A stretch of DNA of 64,000 nucleotides from BD2-11 sp965115885 (GCA_965115885.1 OZ220479.1:2604001-2668000), one strand, 5' to 3'. Shown: positions 44,624-53,142, numbered from the stretch's first letter. Made by a program: numbers and translations. Notes: generated by a model from the letters alone, not told the origin.

Positions 44624-46981
44624 TCAGTCGCACACGACGCCGTCGTCGTTGCCGTCCCGCATGTACGGGTAGGCGGGATGGCCCCGACGCACCGGAGCGA
44701 TGCCGTGCCGACGCGCCTCGGCGCAGACGATGCGACCGTCCCCGTCGTCGTCCCAACGCTCCAGTGCGGAAGAACGCGACCCCGTGGACGCAGGCCGGGA
44801 CCGAGGCCGCGCTCCCGACGCGCCGGAAGCTCCGACGCACACGACGCCGTCGTCGTTGCCGTCCCGCATGTACGGATAGGCGGGATGGCCCCGGCGCACC
44901 GGAGCGATGCCGTGCCGACGCGCCTCGGCGCAGACGATGCGACCGTCCCCGTCGTCGTCCCAACGCTCCAGTGCGGAAGAACGCGACCCGGTGGACGCGG
45001 GCTGGGACCGGGGCCGCGCTCCCGACGCGCCGGAAGCGGCTCCCCACATCCCCCGGCCCTGGGAACGGGCTTCGTCCTCCAGTTCCAGCAGCAGCCCCCG
45101 ATGTTCGGACGGATAGTCCTCGACGGCGCGCGCGTGGCCGATGCGCACGATCTCGGCGTTCAGAAACCTGCCGTCGAGAAGGTGGACGTCGGCAACCAGC
45201 CGTCCGTACGCATCGACGCTCAGCGGAACCCAGGAAACGCGCTCGCCGTCGAAGCGCTCGGCAACCTCCCAGGCGGCGGCCCGGCCCGCATCCGTACTCA
45301 ACTCGGGCGCGTCGACGCCCTTCAGTCGGACCCTGAAGCGTCGGCCTAGGCCGACCATGCGGAAGGTGTCGCCGTCGATCACGCGCTCGATGCGGCCGTC
45401 CGCCCGAGCCTCGGGCTCGGGCGGGGGCAACGGCCCCGGCCCCGGATAGGCCAGTCCCGACAGCGCCAGCGCCAGCACGCCCGCGGCTCCGAGCCCCCCC
45501 GCGGCCGACAGGCGCACGCTCGAGCGGCCGCCGGACCGGGCGCGCGCCGCGAAGTAGACGAGCGCACCCGCGCCCACCGCGGCCAGCACCGCCGCGGCGA
45601 TGCCCGCGAGCGTGAGCGACGGCAACAGCGGAGCGGTCCGCTGCTCGATGGGCAGCAGGGCGACCAGCCGCTCCTGTCGGCCGGAGAAAAAGAGCATGGC
45701 CGGAACCAGAAAGAACCCCATCAGCTGAGCGCGCCGCACCCCGAAAAGCAACGGAACCATTCCGACCGCGGTCGCGACCGCCAGGATGGTCAGCCCTCCG
45801 AGCCCCAGCAACAACGAGGTCAGGACGACCAGGAAGGCGATCACGCTCCAGTTGAGCCCGGTCTCGTCCACGGAGTCGAACATCGACGCGAACCGGGGAC
45901 CGAAGAACCACATGATCGTCGCCGCGACCCCCCCGGCGATCGCCATGGCGACCGCCATCAGCCGCAGGTCTTCCGGGAAGACGTCGCCGCCCAGGATCCG
46001 TTCCACCGCGATCGACGCTCCGCTTCGACTGCGCTGGATCACGTACAGGGCGGCGATCGCGAACAACGCTTCCGAGGTGTTGAGGGAGGAAGTGGTCACC
46101 AGGTAGGAACGCGCGTCGGCAGGGTCGTCGCGGGGCGGGCCCGGAGCGCCGGACTTGCCGCGCGTTCGCCGCGACAGACGCCCGAGCAGGCGTTGCAACA
46201 GCAGGAGCAACGTCGCCGCGTTGGCCGCCCCCAGCCCCGGGAGCAGTCCCACCAGAAGCCCGGCCCCGCCCCCGATCCCCCCGTCCGCGGCGATCCGGGG
46301 GGCGCTCATGCCCAGCGACGCGCGCGTCGACGACGGAGCCTTGCCGCCGCCCGGCGCGACCGTGCCGATGGCGAACAGGAGTCCGGCCACCCCGAACAGC
46401 CCCGCCAAGCTCGGAAAGAGCGCGTTGACCGGAGCGTCGACGCCACCGGCCACCAGCGGCGACCCGAAGACGGCGACGCCCAGCAGGCCGCTGGAGAGAA
46501 AGACGAACAGCGACCATCCTTTGCGCCGGTCGGTCAGGACGAGGATCCCCGACACCGAAACCAGCACGAGGAACATCGCCGGACGGACCAAGGCCTCGAG
46601 CCCGCCGATCGCTCCGGCCAGCAACGGCACCACCATGACCGGCAGACCGAGCGCCAAGCCGATCAGGCTTCCCGCCACCGACAGCCGGATCGCCGCCTCT
46701 CCTTCCCCTCGCTTCACCAAGCGGTGGCCCGGCAACTGCGCGAAGGCTTCGTCGCCCGGTATGCCCAAAAAGAGTCCCGGGACGACGTCGAAGAAGGTGT
46801 GCGAGATCGCGAGCGAGCAGGTGAACGCCAGCAACTCGGGGTATTCGACGCCGAGCGAGGCCAAGCCCGCGCTGACGGCCAGCAGAAGCGCGGTCACCGT
46901 GTTGACGTGGACGCCCGGAATCAGGCCCGTGAACACGCCGGCGACCGCGCCCGCCAGAGCGGCGGCGATCCACTCGATCAC
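44624..46981 (-). CDS. Fusion: TctA/DUF112-type permease, staphylococcal nuclease domain, two excalibur-like modules
   Basis: One 785-residue polypeptide. Residues 1 to about 510 are a multi-helix membrane protein of the TctA/DUF112 permease type (GLIPGVHVNTVTALLL, FFDVVPGLFLGIPGDEA, GLLPGLGAANAATLLLLL). After a Pro-rich linker (about 515-527), a thermonuclease domain spans about 528-650 with VIDGDTFRMVG, RVRLKGVDAPE and DAYGRLVADV. The residues equivalent to catalytic R35, E43 and R87 of staphylococcal nuclease are all present. Two nearly identical 69-residue modules end the protein, each with WDDDGDGRIVCAEARRHG and MRDGNDDGVVC, like excalibur calcium-binding domains. The GTG start overlaps the upstream OB-fold gene stop (GTGA). 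It probably cuts extracytoplasmic nucleic acid and imports a product; the substrate is inferred. Confidence 0.85.
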   Translation of the reverse strand: MIEWIAAALAGAVAGVFTGLIPGVHVNTVTALLLAVSAGLASLGVEYPELLAFTCSLAISHTFFDVVPGLFLGIPGDEAFAQLPGHRLVKRGEGEAAIRLSVAGSLIGLALGLPVMVVPLLAGAIGGLEALVRPAMFLVLVSVSGILVLTDRRKGWSLFVFLSSGLLGVAVFGSPLVAGGVDAPVNALFPSLAGLFGVAGLLFAIGTVAPGGGKAPSSTRASLGMSAPRIAADGGIGGGAGLLVGLLPGLGAANAATLLLLLQRLLGRLSRRTRGKSGAPGPPRDDPADARSYLVTTSSLNTSEALFAIAALYVIQRSRSGASIAVERILGGDVFPEDLRLMAVAMAIAGGVAATIMWFFGPRFASMFDSVDETGLNWSVIAFLVVLTSLLLGLGGLTILAVATAVGMVPLLFGVRRAQLMGFFLVPAMLFFSGRQERLVALLPIEQRTAPLLPSLTLAGIAAAVLAAVGAGALVYFAARARSGGRSSVRLSAAGGLGAAGVLALALSGLAYPGPGPLPPPEPEARADGRIERVIDGDTFRMVGLGRRFRVRLKGVDAPELSTDAGRAAAWEVAERFDGERVSWVPLSVDAYGRLVADVHLLDGRFLNAEIVRIGHARAVEDYPSEHRGLLLELEDEARSQGRGMWGAASGASGARPRSQPASTGSRSSALERWDDDGDGRIVCAEARRHGIAPVRRGHPAYPYMRDGNDDGVVCVGASGASGARPRSRPASTGSRSSALERWDDDGDGRIVCAEARRHGIAPVRRGHPAYPYMRDGNDDGVVCD
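44631..44837 (-). repeat. Tandem repeat unit encoding the C-terminal excalibur-like module
   Basis: A 207-bp unit (69 codons) repeated head to tail with the unit at 44838-45044. Only a handful of base differences are visible, so the copies are about 97% identical by eye. Confidence 0.85.
44838..45044 (-). repeat. Tandem repeat unit encoding the first excalibur-like module
   Basis: Upstream (in coding sense) copy of the same 207-bp unit. It directly follows the nuclease domain. Cysteines and acidic calcium-loop residues are conserved in both copies. Confidence 0.85.
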
Positions 46982-47715
46982 GGGCGGTCCGCAGGCTCGA
47001 CGCGCCGCACGGTCAGCGAGGGCTCGCCCCGGTACTCGTCGCGTTCGGCGGCCACCACCACCGGCGTCCCGGAACGGAGCCGACGCAACGCGTCCGCCGT
47101 CCAGTCGCCCTCGAACACGACGCCGCGCATTCTCGTGCGCGCATCGGCGAACTCGAGTTCGAAATGGCGGCGGCCGCCACGGCCGGCGAACGGCTCCACG
47201 CGCAAGGCGGCGACCGGCCCCACCAACAGCGTCTCCCCGTCCCGCGCCGACAACGCGGTCGCAAGCGGGACCGCCTCGCCCAGCACCACCTCCACGTGTC
47301 GCGCGGACAGCGGCCGGATCTGCGGCCGTCCCCGGTACGTCCCGAGATTGCCCGTGACCCGTACCGTCTCGCCCCGACGCGGCTTGAGCGGAAGACGACC
47401 GAGCGACGGGAACGCCGACGCCTCCAGGTGCACGTCCTCCGCGGAATTGTGCAGCCGGAGGGTCACCGTGCCCGACGCAAGGGTCCGCACCTGCGTCGCC
47501 CGGCCCTCGAAGCGGAACGTGGTGCCCGCGAAGCGCGGGTCGGCGACGTGGGCGGCGGTGAGCTGCGGCAGCCGATCGAGAAGGAGGTCGTCGTAGCGGT
47601 AGCGGACGGTGACGGCGATCAGGCCCAGGACGGCCGCCGCGCTCAGCACGGCGAAGGCCGGGGCGAACGCCGCCGAGCCGGTCGGCCGGTTCCGGGACGA
47701 GGCGGTAGAGTTCAT
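46978..47715 (-). CDS. Membrane-anchored OB-fold (nucleic-acid-binding-like) protein
   Basis: This 245-residue protein has one N-terminal membrane helix (about 17-40, PAFAVLSAAAVLGLIAV) and two consecutive beta-barrel-like regions. The first (about 52-140) reads FEGRATQVRTLASGTVTLRL, then GETVRVTGNLGTYRGRPQIRP; the second (about 145-240) reads LVGPVAALRVEPF, HFELEFADARTRMRGVVF and GTPVVVAAERDEYRGEPSL. These follow the OB-fold pattern of tRNA-anticodon/nucleic-acid-binding domains. The stop overlaps the start of the permease-nuclease gene, so the two are almost certainly made together. The domains should lie outside the cytoplasm and could present DNA or RNA to the nuclease. Upstream 173 bp are non-coding. 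Confidence 0.72.
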   Translation of the reverse strand: MNSTASSRNRPTGSAAFAPAFAVLSAAAVLGLIAVTVRYRYDDLLLDRLPQLTAAHVADPRFAGTTFRFEGRATQVRTLASGTVTLRLHNSAEDVHLEASAFPSLGRLPLKPRRGETVRVTGNLGTYRGRPQIRPLSARHVEVVLGEAVPLATALSARDGETLLVGPVAALRVEPFAGRGGRRHFELEFADARTRMRGVVFEGDWTADALRRLRSGTPVVVAAERDEYRGEPSLTVRRVEPADRP

Positions 47716-47888
47716 CGAGTCGCGTTCGATGCGCTTCTCCGGTCCGGTTTCAGTTCAGCGGCTCCTCGTCCCTCGCGGCGTCCCCGCATCCCGTCGCGCG
47801 AGGGGCCGCCACCGCCCGCCCGCGCTTCGGCCGCTCCTCGCCCCGCCGGGCGCCCTCTCGGCCCCGCCCCGTCGCGATCTCCTCCTAT

Positions 47889-48947
47889 TCATGCATCGCG
47901 CCGCGCCGGCGGGAAAGGTCCTCCCTCCCCGCGTCGGAGGATCTCTTCCAGCTCCGCGAGAAAATGGCGCGCGTCCAGCCAGTAGTTGGGATACGCGCGC
48001 CGCACGTCCTCCAGCGAGTCGGTGGAGACGAGCACGATGTCGCGGCCCTCCTCCTCGAACGCGAGGTAGTCCGCGCTGGCCGCCTCGAGCTCGTCCTTCT
48101 CGTAGGGGACGACGAGCGTCGTCCGCTCGGCCGGCCTGCGCTCCAGCAGGAAGTAGTGGGCGCCGATGCGCCGGAACGTCGACATGTCGCGAATGAGCCG
48201 TCCGTACTCGCGCAGGCGCGCGACCACGTCCAAGCGCGCGGCGTGCTCGCGCACCTCCCGGAGGAGGGCCGAACGGGTGGAAGGGGCGTCCGGCCCCGGC
48301 GTCCCCCCCTCCTCGAGGGCGAGCGCCGAGCCGGCGAGGGCGAAGAAGCGCAACCACTCGGCCTCGCCCTCGCCGAACTTGAGGGCGTGCTGCAGGAAGG
48401 CGCCGGCCGTCTCCACCGCGGTCGCCCAAGCGTGCTGCAGCCGGGAGCGCAGCTGGACTTCGATCATGAGCCCGGCGAAGGCGTCCTCGCCGCGGTGTCT
48501 GTAGATCAGGTGCACCCCGCGGTATCCGGAGGGCTTGGGCCGGTCGATGTAGTCGATGCTGCGGACGAGCTGGCGTTCCGAGTCCGAGCTCAGATGGGCT
48601 TCGTGCAGTTCGCGCACCTGCTCGACGGTGTCCAGCACCGCCCGGCATCCGCCCAGATCCTGCATCCTGGCGAGTTGCATGCGGGGGAAGCGGCGCAATT
48701 TGGAGAGGATCGAAGGCGTGGTCTTGAGCCTCTGGGACACGATGGCGTCGTCCGAGACGCGTGCGGCCAGGGCGCGCAGGCGGTCGTGCGCCCCGTCCAG
48801 GGGGAATCCGTGGGCGGCTCGCCAGTCGTTCAGCACGTCCAGGTCTTCGCGGTGTCCGGGAGACTCCGGGTCCCCGCCGCCTTCGGCGAGCGTCTTGCCC
48901 GCCCGGTTGACGCGCCCGCGCGAGTGCCGGAGAGGAGTCCAGTCCAC
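47889..48947 (-). CDS. RelA/SpoT synthetase-domain protein (small alarmone synthetase-like)
   Basis: This 352-residue protein has a (p)ppGpp-synthetase-like domain but no HD hydrolase, TGS or ACT domains. Motifs include QRLKTTPSILSKLRR, MQDLGGCRAV, YIDRPKPSGYRGVHLIYRH and the catalytic-Glu segment EVQLRSRLQHAWATAVE. A C-terminal helical extension follows. This subgroup includes alarmone synthetases and toxic members (toxSAS type); nothing here separates the two. GTG 48947 is 5 bp after the lipB stop, so it is the last gene of the gap-to-lipB run. No small antitoxin gene is recognisable within the 173 bp downstream. Confidence 0.82.
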   Translation of the reverse strand: MDWTPLRHSRGRVNRAGKTLAEGGGDPESPGHREDLDVLNDWRAAHGFPLDGAHDRLRALAARVSDDAIVSQRLKTTPSILSKLRRFPRMQLARMQDLGGCRAVLDTVEQVRELHEAHLSSDSERQLVRSIDYIDRPKPSGYRGVHLIYRHRGEDAFAGLMIEVQLRSRLQHAWATAVETAGAFLQHALKFGEGEAEWLRFFALAGSALALEEGGTPGPDAPSTRSALLREVREHAARLDVVARLREYGRLIRDMSTFRRIGAHYFLLERRPAERTTLVVPYEKDELEAASADYLAFEEEGRDIVLVSTDSLEDVRRAYPNYWLDARHFLAELEEILRRGEGGPFPPARRDA

Positions 48948-48952
48948 GACGG

Positions 48953-49621
48953 CTATCCGGGTGCGAGAGAAAACACGTCCGCGAAGGCGGAGGCGACGGC
49001 GTCCTCGACCGCCGCCATCGGCACGGAGGCGCCCGTGCACGCGGCGAGAGAGGTGACCCCGCGGTCGCGGACGCCGCACGGCACGATGGACGCGAAACGA
49101 CCGAGGTCGGGATCGACGTTGAGGGCGAAGCCGTGCGAGGTGACCCAGCCCGAGGAGACGCGGATGCCGATGGCGGCGATCTTGCGTCCGCCGGTCCAGA
49201 CGCCGGTGAGCCCGTCCGCCCGTTCGGCCCGCACCCCGAACGCCGCCAACGCCCGGACGAGCACCTCCTCCAGGTCCCTCAGGTAGCGGTGCAGGTCGCG
49301 GCGCCCTGAATCGAGCCGAAGGATCGGATAGCCGACCAGCTGCCCGGGCCCGTGGTAGGTCACGTCCCCGCCCCTGCCCGCCCGGAAGAGCTCGACGCCG
49401 CGCGCGCGCAACTGGGCGTCGGTGGCGAGAACGTGGTCGCGGCGCGCGCGCGACCCCAGCGTGACCACGTGGGGGTGTTCGAGGAGGAGGAGCCGGTCGG
49501 GGATCTCGTCGGCGGCGCGGCGGCGCACCAAGTCGGCTTGCAGGGCGAGGGCGCGCGCGTAGCCGACCCGTCCCAGACGTGCGACCTCGAGGGTCCGCCG
49601 TTCCAAGGCCGGAGAAGTCAC
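48953..49621 (-). CDS. lipB: Octanoyl-ACP:protein N-octanoyltransferase
   Basis: LipB transfers octanoyl groups from acyl-carrier protein to lipoyl domains, the first step of lipoate attachment. The 222-residue protein has the family phrases LEHPHVVTLGSRA, GRGGDVTYHGPGQLVGYPIL, the lysine in TGGRKIAAIG and the catalytic cysteine in SIVPCGVRDRG. It begins at a GTG 12 bp after the E2 gene stop, directly placing the modifying enzyme next to its lipoyl-bearing substrate. LipA is not in the window. Confidence 0.96.
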   Translation of the reverse strand: MTSPALERRTLEVARLGRVGYARALALQADLVRRRAADEIPDRLLLLEHPHVVTLGSRARRDHVLATDAQLRARGVELFRAGRGGDVTYHGPGQLVGYPILRLDSGRRDLHRYLRDLEEVLVRALAAFGVRAERADGLTGVWTGGRKIAAIGIRVSSGWVTSHGFALNVDPDLGRFASIVPCGVRDRGVTSLAACTGASVPMAAVEDAVASAFADVFSLAPG

Positions 49622-49633
49622 GGCGGGAGGCGG

Positions 49634-50992
49634 CTACGCGTCCTCGGGGAACTCGTTCAGGGTATCGCGCAGGTCGGCGAGGAAGCGGGCCGCGTCGGCT
49701 CCGTCGACGATGCGGTGGTCGTACCCGAGCGAGAAGAACGCGCGCTTGCGGATCGCCATGGCGTCCTGGCCGCTGGCGGGATCGGTCACCGCCACCACCC
49801 GCTTCTCGATCGCGCCGGCGCCGAGAATGGCGGCGGTTCCCTTGGGAACGATCGGCATGCCCGCCAAAGTGCCCAGCACCCCGGGGTTGGTGATCGAGAA
49901 GGTCGCCCCCTGGATCTCGGCCGGGTCGAGGCGCCGGGCCCGCGCGCGCGCGGCCAGATCGGCGATGCGGCGGCCCAGGCCCACCAGGCCGAGCTCGTCC
50001 GCGTCGTGCACGACGGGCACGACCAAGCCGGGGTCGAGATCGACCGCGATGCCCAGGTTGACGTTCCCGCGGCGGATGACGCTCCGGCCGGACACGCACG
50101 AGTTCACCGTCGGCCAAGTGCGCAGCAGACGGGAGCAGGCCCAGGCGATGAAGGCCGTGTAGCTCACCCGCGCACCGCGCGCTTCCCAAGCTTTCCGGTT
50201 CCTCCGGCGCAGCTCGTCGATGCGGGTGAAATCCGCTTCGACGAAAGAGTGGACGTGGGGCGCCACCCGCTTCGCCATCACCATGTGGTCGGCGGTGAGG
50301 CGACGGATCCTGTCCATCGGCTCGACGCGGTCGGCGGAGCGGACGGGGAACTCGGGGTTGCGCACCTCCCCGTAGAAGGCGGCCCACAGATCGTCGACGC
50401 CCGCGCCGGCGGAGGGAACGGCCGCCGACGAGTCCCGTTCGCGCGCCTCGATGAAGGCCAGAATGTCCCGCTTGGTCACCCGACCGGCGTGGCCGGTGCC
50501 GGCGACTCGGGCGACGTCGACGTCGTGTTCGGCGGCGATGCGGCGCACCACCGGAGTCGAATGGCGGCGGAGGCGCTCCTCGGCGGTCGCGGCCGAGGGC
50601 GCCGCGGGGACGGAAACCCCGTCCGCCGCGGGGACGGGATCGGCCGCGCGCTCGGCGCCGGGACCCGCGGCCGCCGAGCTCGACCCGGCGGCCTCGGAGA
50701 CCGCCTCGGAAGCGGCGGCGGGGGATGCGGCCGCGTCGTCCGCCGCGCCGCCCTCGGTGTCGATCACGCCGACGACGGTCCCGACCTCCACCGTCTCCCC
50801 TTCCGGGACCGCGATCTTCGCCAACACTCCGTCGGCGGGGGAGGGAATTTCGGCGTCGACCTTGTCGGTCGAGATTTCGAGGATGGGTTCGTCCGCTTCG
50901 ACGCGGTCCCCCACCGCCTTCAACCAGCGCGAGACCGTCCCCTCGGCGATCGACTCGCCCATCTGGGGCATCGGCACTTCAATGCGGGACAC
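49634..50992 (-). CDS. 2-oxo acid dehydrogenase E2, dihydrolipoyl acyltransferase
   Basis: This 452-residue E2 has one N-terminal lipoyl domain (about 1-78, with the lipoylated Lys in EISTDKVDAEIPS), an Ala/Ser/Pro-rich linker, and an E1/E3-binding domain (about 140-175, TPVVRRIAAEHDVDVARVAGTG in part). The catalytic acyltransferase domain follows (about 220-452). The catalytic DHRIVDG-type motif YDHRIVDGADAARFL is complete. It begins at a GTG and lies 54 bp after E1beta. Whether the complex is pyruvate-, 2-oxoglutarate- or branched-chain-specific is not settled; DKVDAE occurs in all three. E3 is not in the window. Confidence 0.93.
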   Translation of the reverse strand: MSRIEVPMPQMGESIAEGTVSRWLKAVGDRVEADEPILEISTDKVDAEIPSPADGVLAKIAVPEGETVEVGTVVGVIDTEGGAADDAAASPAAASEAVSEAAGSSSAAAGPGAERAADPVPAADGVSVPAAPSAATAEERLRRHSTPVVRRIAAEHDVDVARVAGTGHAGRVTKRDILAFIEARERDSSAAVPSAGAGVDDLWAAFYGEVRNPEFPVRSADRVEPMDRIRRLTADHMVMAKRVAPHVHSFVEADFTRIDELRRRNRKAWEARGARVSYTAFIAWACSRLLRTWPTVNSCVSGRSVIRRGNVNLGIAVDLDPGLVVPVVHDADELGLVGLGRRIADLAARARARRLDPAEIQGATFSITNPGVLGTLAGMPIVPKGTAAILGAGAIEKRVVAVTDPASGQDAMAIRKRAFFSLGYDHRIVDGADAARFLADLRDTLNEFPEDA

Positions 50993-51046
50993 GAGAGCGA
51001 CTCCGTTGCTTGCGGCGGCGCGGCCGGGGTTCGACGCCCGGCATCG

Positions 51047-52021
51047 TCAGTACTTCAGAAGGTAACGACATGCGGCGACGACATCCGACGTCCGCGGCAG
51101 GAAGTAGTCCTCCAGTCGGCCCGCGTAGGGCACGGGCGCATCGATCGCGGTGACCCGCAGGATGGGCGCGTCCAGCCACTCGAAGGCGTACTCGTTCACG
51201 CGCATGGCGATCTCGCCCGCGATCCCGCCGGTGCGGGTGTCTTCGTGGACGATCAGCAGCCGCCCGGTCTTCTTCACGCTCTCGACGACGGCGGCGTCGT
51301 CCAGGGGAAGCAACGTGCGCAGGTCCAGCACCTCGACCTCCGCCCCGTCGTCGTCCCGCAGCGCCCGGGCCGCCTCCAAGCTGGCGTGCACCATGGCACC
51401 GTAGGCGACGACGGTCGCGTCCGCGCCCTCGCGCGCGCGCCGCGCCTTGCCCAACGGCACCGTGTAGTCCTCGGTCGGCAGCACCTCGCGCAGGTGGGGG
51501 GCGCGGTAGAGGCCCTTGTGCTCTTCGAAGATGACCGGGTCGTCGTCGCGGATGGCGGACTTGAGCAGGCCCTTGGCGTCGCGGGCGGTGGCGGGGTAGA
51601 CGATCTTCAGGCCGGGGGTGTGGAAGAAGGCCATCTCCACGTTCTGGGAGTGGAAGGGTCCGCCTCGGTTGCCGCCGCCGACGGGGCCGCGCACCACGAT
51701 CGGGACGCTTCCGCTGCCCCGGTAGCGGGAGGTGGCGATGTAGTTGGTGATGACGTCGTAGGCGGGAGAGACGAAATCCATGAACTGCATCTCCACCACC
51801 GGGCGAAGACCCATGTGGGCGGCGCCCGCCGCGGCCCCGGTGAACCCCGCCTCCGAAATCGGGGTATCGATGACCCGCTCGCCGCCGTAGCGGTCGAGGA
51901 AGCCGCGCGTGACCTTGAACGCGCCTCCGTAGACGCCGATGTCCTCGCCCATCAGAAAGACGGAGGGGTCGCGCTCCATCTCCTCGAAGAGCGCTTCGCT
52001 GATGGCTTCGAGCATCGTCAC
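51047..52021 (-). CDS. 2-oxo acid dehydrogenase E1 component, beta subunit
   Basis: This 324-residue transketolase-fold beta chain has the family phrases FLMGEDIGVYGGAF, ERVIDTPISEAGFTGAAAGAA, MGLRPVVEMQFMDF and RGPVGGGNRGGPFHSQ (quoted in parts). The C-terminal ALLEVLDLRTLLPLDDAAV-like strand and DAPVPYAGRLEDYFLP end it. I take GTG 52021 (giving an N-terminal Met-Thr-Met as in relatives); ATG 52015 is close. It overlaps no neighbour: 68 bp after E1alpha and 54 bp before E2. Pairs with E1alpha, which is degenerate here. Confidence 0.93.
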   Translation of the reverse strand: MTMLEAISEALFEEMERDPSVFLMGEDIGVYGGAFKVTRGFLDRYGGERVIDTPISEAGFTGAAAGAAHMGLRPVVEMQFMDFVSPAYDVITNYIATSRYRGSGSVPIVVRGPVGGGNRGGPFHSQNVEMAFFHTPGLKIVYPATARDAKGLLKSAIRDDDPVIFEEHKGLYRAPHLREVLPTEDYTVPLGKARRAREGADATVVAYGAMVHASLEAARALRDDDGAEVEVLDLRTLLPLDDAAVVESVKKTGRLLIVHEDTRTGGIAGEIAMRVNEYAFEWLDAPILRVTAIDAPVPYAGRLEDYFLPRTSDVVAACRYLLKY

Positions 52022-52089
52022 CGGCTCGCCGCGCAGGGTCTTGGCGAGATGCGCGGGCCGGGGATCGACGGCCAAGGGGGCGGCCCCGG

Positions 52090-53124
52090 TCAGGATGCGG
52101 CCGCCAGCGCGAGTCCCCGGATCGGGGGCTCGCGGCGGTACCATGGAGAAGAGCCGGGATCGTCGGCGTAGACGTCGCCCAGCGCGTCGCGCCCGGCGGG
52201 GAGCGGCTCGTCCAGCGCCTGCCTGCACGCCGCGGCGACCTCGGCCTTCGCCCAGCGTTCGGCTTCGTCCAGGTCGGAGGTCCGGGCGCGCTCCTCTCGG
52301 ATCAGCCGGGCCCGGAAGCGGGCCACGGGATCGGGCGGGCGCCTCCCCCCGCGCCCGCCCGGATCCTCGCCTCCGACGCGTTCGGCGCGCCGGGAGACCG
52401 GGCAACCCCGAGCCTCGATCAGGGTGGCGCCATCCCCGGCCCGCGCCCGCTCCGCCGCTTCCCGCACCGCCCGGCGGACCGCGAGGACGTCGCCGCCGTC
52501 CACCGACGCGCCCGCGACGCCGTAGCCGTCCGCCATGGGCCCGCACCCGCTCGGGCGGGCGTGCGCCCCGTCGTCGGGTTCGGTCCCGGCCTGCACGACC
52601 ACGATCAGCGGGCAGCGCTGAACGCCGGCGAAATTGACGCCCTCGTGCCAAGCGCTGGCGGAGGTCTCGGCTTCGTCCGAGAACGCCAGCGCGACCCGGT
52701 CCCGGCCGCGCAGGCGGAACGCCAGCGCGACGCCCGCCATGACCTCGACCATCGTGCCGGGGAGCGCGACCGAGCCCATCAGCCCGCGCGCGAAATCGGC
52801 GTAGCGGACGCCGGGCTCGCGGCCTCGGGCGGGCGCGGCGGCGCGGGCGAGATGCTGGCGGAAGAGTTCGAGCGGGGTTCCGCCGAACGCGATGAGGGCG
52901 CCCGCATTGCGGGGCGTGAGCGCGACCGCGTCGCCGGAGCCGTCGGCGGCGGGACGCAACGCGTGCGCGGCGCCCACGGAGACGGCCTCGGATCCGATGC
53001 CGCAACGGACGCCGACCGGAACCCTGCCTTGGCCGCGCAGACGCTCCAGCCGCACGGCGACGGCCCTGTGGAGGGCGAGCGCCCGGTAGAGGCCGACCGC
53101 ATCGTCCCGTCCGGCCACGGTCAC
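52090..53124 (-). CDS. 2-oxo acid dehydrogenase E1 alpha-like subunit with degenerate TPP motif
   Basis: By position and length (344 residues) this is the E1alpha partner of the following beta subunit. The fold is recognisable from GIGSEAVSVGAAHAL, TPRNAGALIAFGG, LPGTMVEVMAGVALAFRLRG and AWHEGVNFAGVQRCPLIVV. The thiamine-diphosphate/Mg motif should read GDG then NN about 28 residues later. Here it is SDEAETS, and QAGTEPDD at the NN position, and the later active-site His segment (HGHS in relatives) is GCPVS. These losses are not conservative, so either catalysis is lost or TPP is held differently. The GTG start lies 18 bp after secG. Composition is normal for the region. Confidence 0.8.
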   Translation of the reverse strand: MTVAGRDDAVGLYRALALHRAVAVRLERLRGQGRVPVGVRCGIGSEAVSVGAAHALRPAADGSGDAVALTPRNAGALIAFGGTPLELFRQHLARAAAPARGREPGVRYADFARGLMGSVALPGTMVEVMAGVALAFRLRGRDRVALAFSDEAETSASAWHEGVNFAGVQRCPLIVVVQAGTEPDDGAHARPSGCGPMADGYGVAGASVDGGDVLAVRRAVREAAERARAGDGATLIEARGCPVSRRAERVGGEDPGGRGGRRPPDPVARFRARLIREERARTSDLDEAERWAKAEVAAACRQALDEPLPAGRDALGDVYADDPGSSPWYRREPPIRGLALAAAS

Positions 53125-53142
53125 CGCCGAGCGGATCCCTTC

